This document shows positions 57,113 to 64,000 of a stretch of 64,000 nt of DNA, in pieces. The stretch comes from Mauremys mutica (taxonomy: Eukaryota; Chordata; Testudines; Geoemydidae), in NCBI RefSeq assembly GCF_020497125.1, contig NC_059072.1:50254697-50318696 (forward strand), given 5' to 3'. The position numbers and the translations under genes were made by a program. Position 1 is the stretch's first letter. Every line of letters begins with the position of its first letter. The notes beneath the pieces were generated by a model that was not told the origin of the DNA, searched no databases, and was given only the letters and a program-made list of their open reading frames with translations.

Positions 57113-57637
57113 AGATGAATTCCAAAGAGAGATTCTCAAATTAGGCACACACACACCCTCAGCCTATTTTACCAGCAGAGCTACTCCTTTCCTCTGCATT
57201 TCACTCTTGACTAGTTTAGGCAGCTCCCTGTTCAGCTTGCTGGCTTTTGAGGATCCCTTTCTTATGCACCTAACTCTTCTATATGTGGGGAGCCTGGGTG
57301 CCTAGCTCAGGGTTGAGGATTCCAGGGTGCCTACAAGTTAGGCATTGCAATGCTAAGCAGAGCAACAACCAAGTACCTTTGTGGATCTGACCACCCTGCC
57401 TTTTCTCAAGTTCACATTGGGTTTCAGTAAAGCAGCTGGCACTTAAACAGAAATGAGTGATTTGAACAGGTGATGTTATTTGTTTAGTTGGTTATTGATC
57501 ACTAATTTTTATATTTTTTATTTTCTGAATTTAGAAAAGTCTGGATTGTTAGACAGAAAGTTATTGGCATCAAATGTGTGACCTCGGACCTGGGACCAAG
57601 AAGAAATGGATACTGGTGATTCACACTGGTCCACCTG
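57113..57637. other. Unassigned; one old repeat scrap
   Basis: 57240-57390 has GCACCTAACTCTTCTATATG, GGGTGCCTACAAGTTAGGC and AGTACCTTTGTGGATCTGA, the same old repeat as 54855-55030. Confidence 0.4.
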
Positions 57638-58748
57638 TGTGACGTTATTAACATGAACTGTGACCGTATAGATCATTGTTGTAACCAAAGTCCTCTAGTT
57701 GCACCAAATCTTGTACAAAGGAGGTCAAGTAAGATGTCTATGAAAAAGTTGTAGTTTACTGCTTATGATTACTGCTGTCTATATGTGTGTAACATTTTTG
57801 TATGTGAAGTTATAAATATGGGCTATGTACTTGTATCTCAATCTGCTGGATTCTAAGTAACATTAGCGAAGCATTTGGTCAGCTTCTTGAGAAAGAATTC
57901 TTCAGATTAAGTGCCCAATCAAGAAACACTTAACTGACAATGGACCTTGGGAGACTCCAATCCACATATGCGGAACATTCAAGGTAGCATGTGAGCAATG
58001 GCTGCTCTACCTGTAAAGACCTGAGTCATGCATGGACATGTGACTTGCTCATGTAACTACAAACTCCATTTTGCTGCTGTGATTTTCTACAGTAAGAACA
58101 AAGGGGTTTCCTTCCACAATTTGGTCTTAAATCCTGCTTCTAACTGTGCTTGAAACTGAAATTCTTAACAAAGGACTGAGCAACCCATCTAAGATGAGAT
58201 GTTTGTACTCCAAAGACATGATTGGTTTAAATCAGCAGTAATCCCATCAAACCTAAAACAAACCTGAAAAAAGCCTGAACTAAGAACTTTGCGATTGTTG
58301 TATGTATTTGATTCAATTTAACCAATTTTAACTCTCATCTATATTTCTTTCTGTTTATGAATAAACATTTAGATTTTAGATTCTAAAAAATTGGCAATAG
58401 CGTGATTTGTGGGTAAGATCTGACTGGTATATTGACCTGGGTCTGGGGCTTGATCCTTTGGGATCAGGAGAACCCTTTTTCTTTTATTGGGGTATTGGTT
58501 TTCATAACTATTCATCCCCATAAGGAGTGGCGCTGGTGGTGATACAGGGAAACTGAAGTGTCTGAGGGAATTGCTTGTATGACTTCTGGTTAGCCAGTGG
58601 GGTAAAACCAAAGTCCTCTCTGTTTGGCTGGTTTGGTGTGCCTCAGTAGTGAAAGACCCCCCGCTTTGGGCTGTGACTGCCCTGTTCTAAGCAATTTGTC
58701 CTAAATTGATACTCTCAGTAGCATCCCGCCAAAGGCCACTTTGTTACA
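57638..58748 (+). mobile_element. Solo LTR (1111 bp)
   Basis: Starts TGTGACGTTATTAAC and ends GGCCACTTTGTTACA. An exact 5-bp duplication ACCTG lies at 57633-57637 and 58749-58753. AATAAA is at 58360-58365. The TGTGACGTT start and GTTACA end match those of the LTR at 42929, although the interiors differ. No internal retroviral genes. Confidence 0.9.
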
Positions 58749-58753
58749 ACCTG

Positions 58754-59009
58754 AAAATAAGTTAATATTAATCAATAGTTTCAACAGATTGATGTGGGTG
58801 TGTTTAGAATAATACCTCACTGCTCTGATGGCATTCTTTCCCTTGGTGATGGTTCTTCTAGAATGACTGACTAGAAACAAGACAACATGGTCCACTGAAT
58901 TAGGCCTCCAGAAATGTAGGTTCTATTCCCTGCATGTCACATTGACTTTCTGTGTGACTTTTCCCTCCCATCCTTTGTCTGTCTTGTCAATTCAGACATA
59001 TCAATTTGG
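58754..59009. other. Unassigned sequence
   Basis: Nothing recognised. Confidence 0.4.
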
Positions 59010-59620
59010 GGCACGAAATGTTAGCACAATGCCCAGAGGTGAAAGTAAGCTGGTCTGGTCCGGTCCGGCATACCGGCAAGAGCCAGTACGCTGTGCCAGA
59101 CCGCACCGGCTTTGGCGGCGGGGATTTAAGGGGCTCGAGGCTCCCTGAAGTGGCGGGAGCTCCGGACCCTTTAAATCCCTGCCTGAGCCTAGCTGCTGGA
59201 GCTGCGGGGGGGGGGAGGGGGAGGATTAAAGGGCTCGGGGCTCTCTGCAGCTGAGGGAGCTCTGGGCCCTTTACATCTCTGCCCAAGCCTGGCTGCCAGA
59301 GCTGCGATGGGGATTTAAAGGGCCCAGAGCTCCACAGAGGCCGGAGCCCTGGGCCCTTTAATTTGCCCCTGAGCCCCGGGGGCTCCCAGCCACCTCTGCA
59401 GCTGGGAGCCCTGGGGTGATTTAAAGGCGCTGGGGCTCCCAGCCACAGCGGGTGCCCCAGGGCCTTTAAATCTTGAGAGGCCCCTCCTCTTCCAGATGAG
59501 GCCACGCCCCCCTCAGGACTCCGGCAATACCGGTAAGTCCTGTAAGTTACTTTCACCACTGACAATGCCTAGAATACTGGACTGCTAGGCACTACCGCAA
59601 TACAAATAATAATGAATAGG
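59010..59620 (+). repeat. Old amniote repeat tail split by a hAT-type element
   Basis: GTTAGCACAATGCC before the insertion joins TAGAATACTGGACTGCTAGG and CACTACCGCAATACAAATA after it. This is the 'cctagcacaatgggg...ctaggcgctaccgcaatacaaataataa' tail, ending AATAATGAATAGG. Confidence 0.7.
59034..59561. mobile_element. hAT-type non-autonomous transposon (528 bp) with four palindromic units
   Basis: Begins CAGAGGTGAAAGTAAGC and ends GTTACTTTCACCACTG. Exact 8-bp duplication ACAATGCC at 59026-59033 and 59562-59569. The interior holds four head-to-tail units, each opening with GATTTAAAGGG-type and closing with CCCTTTAAAT-type sequence, so each unit is itself a palindrome. CpG content is high. The 192-codon minus frame (58987-59565) is an artefact. 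Confidence 0.9.
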
Positions 59621-60964
59621 AGAAGGCAATGCTCATGGCTTTGGAAGTGTGATGGTCAAATGTCACAAAGCTCAGTTGAATGCAGTGAGTTCAATGTGGT
59701 TCATATCTAATTATACGAGTTTCACAATAACATTAATTGACTGTAGCCATAACATCACCTGTGGATGGAGTGTATGTGTACTTCAAAGTGTTGTAACGAC
59801 AATCAAACAAATGTTCGATTAAAAAAAAAAAGGTGTAGTCTTAAGCCAGTTTGTCATTTGGGCTTAGGCCCTGTGAAGCATGAGGGTGTTCAACCTTTAC
59901 ATATATGTATTTATCCTCTCTAATGTAACAGTGGATGGTTTTGTTATCCACATAAACTTTTTTTGAGTCTTACTAAACTTTTGGCCTCAGCTGATATTGT
60001 GGCAATGAGTTCCTTAAGTTAATCAAGCAGTTCCTTTTATCAGGTTCAAGTTTTTTTCAGCCTGAAGTAACAACTAAATATTAGCATCAGCTTATAAAAG
60101 ATGTCAGACTTGTGTCTCACCGGGGAGATGATTAAGTACTGATCTGGGGACACTATTTGCCCTGTTTGCTCCCTGCGATGATTTTGATTATTTATCGTTT
60201 GCCATATGTCACTTCATTGTCAAAAAATGGAGACAAGGTCTCTGTCCGAAAACTCGACATCTAAATAGACAGACATATAAACAAGGAATGGGACAAAAAG
60301 TGTGGGGGGGGGGAGTGATTGAGCAGTGAGGTTAAACAAACAGCTTTTTCATCCCCATGATTCTTAGTGAGTGGTCTATTAAACTTCTATGAGAGCAAGC
60401 CTAGGGTTAGTGGCCTATCAATATTTCCCTCATAGAATCATGACGCATCAAACTTTTAAATATTTTACTGTATATTGAAAGCAGATCACACAATTGAAAA
60501 TATGACCATTTTAAGGTTGTGTAATGGTCCAGATTATCTGATGTCATATGAATTGGAGCACAAGCCAGTCCAAGTGGGGTCAGAGGGAGCTGTGAAACAC
60601 AATGTTGAAAAAACAAGAATTCAGAAAAACATCTTCAAGACACAAGCACAAGCATTTTTTGTCTGCAAATCCAGATAACGTTTTTGTATTGGTTCTTGCC
60701 AGCCTAACAGATGAGCTTCCTATGCTAAGTGAGAAATATAATCAAAACAAATGATTAAATAAATTAAAGTTAGGAGCCTGAGTGACTTTGTGGATCTGGG
60801 CCTTCATTCTCAAAGAAAACATTTATCTACTCGCCAAGCAATTCCCCCACAACTCCCATAAAAAAATCCCCCATTGGGGCTGTTCCAGTCTCTCTCCTTT
60901 AATGTGGCTTAGATTACCTAACGGCCATTTGCTAGATGAAGATAATTAGCCTTCAATGACCAGC
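59621..60964. other. Unassigned; two old repeat scraps
   Basis: 60230-60290 (GACAAGGTCTCTGTCCG, AAAACTCGACATCTAAATAG) and 60765-60805 (GTTAGGAGCCTGAGTGAC, GTGGATCTGGGCC) are old repeats already seen elsewhere. A short A-run is at 59821-59831 and a G-run at 60303-60312. Confidence 0.4.
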
Positions 60965-61794
60965 TGAAAAGGGGTGGCACTCACCTCAAGCGAGCGCCCC
61001 CCTAACTGGGTGCATGTGCCTGCACTCTCTTAGTCTGCCGTGACCTCTGTTAGTGGCTTGTCAGGTGGGTTTCAGTGACTCAGCCCTCTAGCCAAGTCAC
61101 ATACACAGTCTGTATGTGAAACCAAACAGACTCCTTCCGGGGTTTAAAGTCCAGTGGGGGCCTATGTCAGTACCCCTCCTTTGGCAACATTGATATAGCT
61201 CTCCCCAGGGTCAGTCTTTAAATAGTCCTGGCCCTGGTATGGGGTAGTACCCCCCCCCCCCAGGGCTTCCTTCCTATAGACAATGTCTTCCTGAAGCCCT
61301 CTCTGGGCTCAGCCCTTAATCAGTCCTGCAACCCCTTCTGGGCTAGCCTTCAAATAGTCCTTTGACACTGGTATGGGGCCGTGCCCCCCAGTGCTTCCTC
61401 CCTGGAGACTCTTCACCCTCTCTGGGCCTTTCTGACCCCAGTTGTTCTTCTATCTTCAGTCTCAGCAGTCAGCCAGGAGCTCCCTCTTGCTCCCCTAGTC
61501 CCTGCCAGCAACTGATCTGTCCATAGTCCTGCTGCTCCTTCAGCCAGCCAGGAATGCAGGCTTCACTACTCCAGCTCCAGGCAGCAACTGCCTGACTCTG
61601 GCTCTGCAGCTTCTTTTATATGGCACTCCTGGGCCCTGACTGGGTGATCGCTGAAGATCTTCGCATTGTCTTCTTCCCCCGCAGCCACTCTAGGCAGCCT
61701 GGAGGACTTTTCTTCTGCTCCTTTTCTGGGCTGGGGTGTGGTAGGATCCTGAGGCCATCAGCAGGGGGCCTCTGGGCCTCGTACACCCATAACA
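60965..61794 (-). mobile_element. Solo LTR, antisense (about 830 bp)
   Basis: The plus strand starts TGAAAAGGGGTGGCACTC and ends GTACACCCATAACA, so the minus strand starts TGTTATGGGTGTAC. Flanking pentamers CCAGC and CCATC agree at 4 of 5. On the minus strand a TATA-like CATATAAAAG (61613-61622) lies about 170 bp into the LTR. A unit with TAGTCCT, CTGGTATGGGG and CCCCCAGGGCTTCC-type words is repeated in tandem at about 61213-61272 and 61352-61402. No internal genes nearby. Confidence 0.68.
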
Positions 61795-61799
61795 CCATC

Positions 61800-64000
61800 A
61801 GTTTCATTTTCACCTGTATTACTTGCAAATCCCTGGAAATTCTATTTGTCAAGTTAGAGTTTTCTGAATGATTCCCCACTGACAGAGCCCTTCCACTGTG
61901 GAATAAAGCCTTTGCTCATCAGTTTCTCTGTTTATTTCATGGATGGTACTAGAAACCCATTTCAAAATGGCAACACTTTTATTGTACATCCATAGAATTC
62001 TATCATAAATGTTACATTATCTGCAGCCGCTGGTTCCTCCTATGCAATAAATACTGGTGTCATGGATTTTATGGTGCTTATGTGCTGCCTTCTTAAAATC
62101 AGGTTGGTTTGTTTGTTTGTTTGTGAGGTGTTTTAATTGACACTACAAAGCTCCATTTAAAACCAGAATTTTAGTTTTAGTTCAGGGCCTTTTGGCTCTA
62201 GTTGAGAGCAGACCATGAAAGGCCGTACAATTCTGTTGCTACAGCAGCATAGCTGTGGCTATAACCTAATTTACATATTAATGCTGGAACTGCCTAGGCT
62301 CCTTTTTAGGGTGACTCTAAAATGTACACATGTGAACAATGTGACCTAGCCACCTGCAAAGATTGGGATCCCTTACTCTAGAATGGCAAAAACTGTGAGG
62401 AAATCAGACTGGAATTCTTGAATGAAAAGCCACTCTCACACAAATTGCTTAAGTTTCCATACAACAGAAAAGGAATTGTGCAAGTCCTGTTTCCATTACA
62501 GCAAAAACTAGGAAAGCCAGAGGCACAGAGGGGAAAATATAAATTGTTAATAGTAAAAGCATGTATTTCCCCTCCTCCCCCTCTCCACTCGCTTAGAAAT
62601 GGCTGAACAGGTCATCTCTGTGAAGAGGAAAACATGGAAAAATTCACTCCAAAGAGAGATCCTCTTTGTCCCCTCCAAATATAAAATTAGGAAACTGTGA
62701 ACACAAAGGATTATAATGGAAACTGTTTTGTAACCTTAACTACCATAGCTGATGCTATCAGGTCTCTGCTTTAGTTATCTCCTTTTTTGTTTAAATTAAT
62801 AGGGAAAACTGTATGGCAAGGATCAGTAGGGGTTGGTTTAAAGTCATTCTTGATTTCACTGCCAGCTCCACCTATAATTAATCTAATGACACAAACAGGA
62901 TCCCTGGAGGAATTTTGAAACAATTGCAATATCTTAATTAACACCTGTCTTTGAGAGACGGCATCATTGTTCTGAATTCTCCACAGTACCAGATTCTTTC
63001 CTATTGGGAGTGTGAGTACGGGTTTATTGTCCTATAAGCCGCTTTTAGAGCAAAAGAAGCAGATAAATAATTATCATAGCCTCAAGAAGTGGGAGACTAA
63101 CTAGTCTGGTTTCACAACGTTGCGTTTTAAATGACAAGAAGACTTTTAGAATCTGTGTTGTCCCTTGCATATTGTATTTTTCTGTTCATTGGTGACAGAT
63201 TGGCTTGATGGGCATTAACCATTATAATGAAAAGTGAGAATATTCACCCTCACTATGTCACAGGTGTGCCACGAACAGAGGATTTCTTTTGCAGCTTTCT
63301 AGCTTTCCATGTTCAATGCATGTCACAGAGAACAATATTTATATTTCTTTCTTGTCATGTAGGAGATAATGTGGCTTCATAGGAAGCAAACAAATGCTTT
63401 GCAGATAGTGGAGGGCATTGAAGTAGGGCCGTTTGAACTGATTTTGCATGAAAGCTTGAAAATACTCTCTGAGAAAGCAGTGTTTTGGATGCAGGGATGG
63501 GGAGAAGGGAGTAATTTATGAAGTTAGAGGAGGAGAGATCAGGAACAGTTGGGAAAAAATATTTCCTGGACACCTTTTTGCAAGGTAGAAGACACTAAAG
63601 AAGTCATTAGCATTGATGTGTGGATTATGTAGGCTTCATCTTCCATAAATAGGGGAGACACAAAAGTAGTGGGTGAACTCTAGGCCCTAAGTCTTCATTT
63701 CATCATTCCAATAACAATTATGTGTAGGTGTAAAATTGCCACTTTTGTGTTGCTTTTCTGTCTTAGCCTTTTTTTTTTTTTGGTCAAATGCTAGTAGCTA
63801 GCTAAAGCAGTTAAGTAGAATCCAGTTGTTCACTTTAAAATAATAATAATAATAGAGAGATAAGCTATATGTAAAAAGCAAAATTCAGAATATTTTTAAT
63901 ATTTCCAAAAGTTAGTCCCAAACATCATCCAAAAATCAGATTACCAAAATGGCTATGGAAAATAACCAGATGGTATGGGAAATTCCAGTGTAGAGTAGGA
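61800..64000. other. Unassigned AT-rich end of window
   Basis: No gene recognised. Short low-complexity runs: TTTG repeats at about 62109-62124, poly-T at 63769-63781 and AATAATAATAATAAT at 63840-63853. The frames at 62418-62606 and 63355-63573 have no domain. Confidence 0.4.

Noticed and set aside
58987..59565. 192-codon minus frame rich in Pro, Gly, Ser and Leu
   Set aside because: It lies across the 59034-59561 hAT-type element and mirrors its palindromic units.
60965..61884. LTR right end at 61884 (CCCACTGACA)
   Set aside because: Flanking pentamers do not match there. Ending at 61794 gives TG...CA termini with 4 of 5 duplication bases, so that boundary was preferred.

Overview
This is vertebrate nuclear DNA, almost certainly from a turtle, and most likely a cryptodire. 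The reasoning rests on family recognition from memory, not on a database search. There are two tRNA-headed SINEs of the turtle type with CR1-like tails (21333-21523 and, reversed, 32316-32502), several CR1 LINE 3' ends, solo LTRs beginning TGTGAC or TGTTAGG, and many short inverted-repeat DNA transposons of kinds common in turtle and crocodilian genomes. I see no convincing host protein-coding gene, tRNA or rRNA. The window reads as intergenic or intronic DNA built from layered transposon insertions in older AT-rich sequence.

Layout. 1-5 kb: a decayed tRNA-derived SINE, an inverted-repeat element remnant and a complete hAT-type element (1743-2067). 5-10.3 kb: two copies of a GC-rich repeat, a transposon interrupted twice (6596-7503), an antisense solo LTR (8400-9055) and a sense LTR (9208-10261). 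10-18 kb: mostly unannotated, with one hAT-type element and an LTR into which a CR1 fragment with a long open frame has inserted (14639-16190). 18.2-20.2 kb: the most unusual locus, a broken minus-strand gene for a tyrosine recombinase followed by an SGNH-type hydrolase, split by a later hAT-type element (19304-19772). 21-33 kb: SINEs, a 103-bp inverted-repeat element, a widespread retroelement tail and a hAT-type element. 33-36 kb: an LTR fragment, a CR1 with a hAT-type insertion, an AT-rich tract and a CpG-rich palindromic element. 36-42 kb: largely featureless. 42.9-44.2 kb: a solo LTR with a long TG repeat lying inside a CR1 tail. 44.5-51 kb: two inverted-repeat elements and a solo LTR (50139-51072). 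51.3-57 kb: two decayed CR1s, one split by a transposon, plus two hAT-type elements. 57.6-64 kb: a solo LTR, a CpG-rich hAT-type element with four palindromic units, an antisense LTR and quiet flanks.

The strongest evidence is target-site duplication. Exact 8-bp duplications flank five larger DNA elements (at 1743, 6702, 19304, 55618 and 59034) and the 103-bp element at 23247. Exact 5-bp duplications flank four solo LTRs (at 8400, 42929, 50139 and 57638). These fix element boundaries to the base and give a relative order of insertion. The genes of the recombinase locus do not work today: it has stops, frame changes and a catalytic-core deletion. No intact transposase, reverse transcriptase or retroviral internal region was found, so every mobile element here appears to be non-autonomous or dead.
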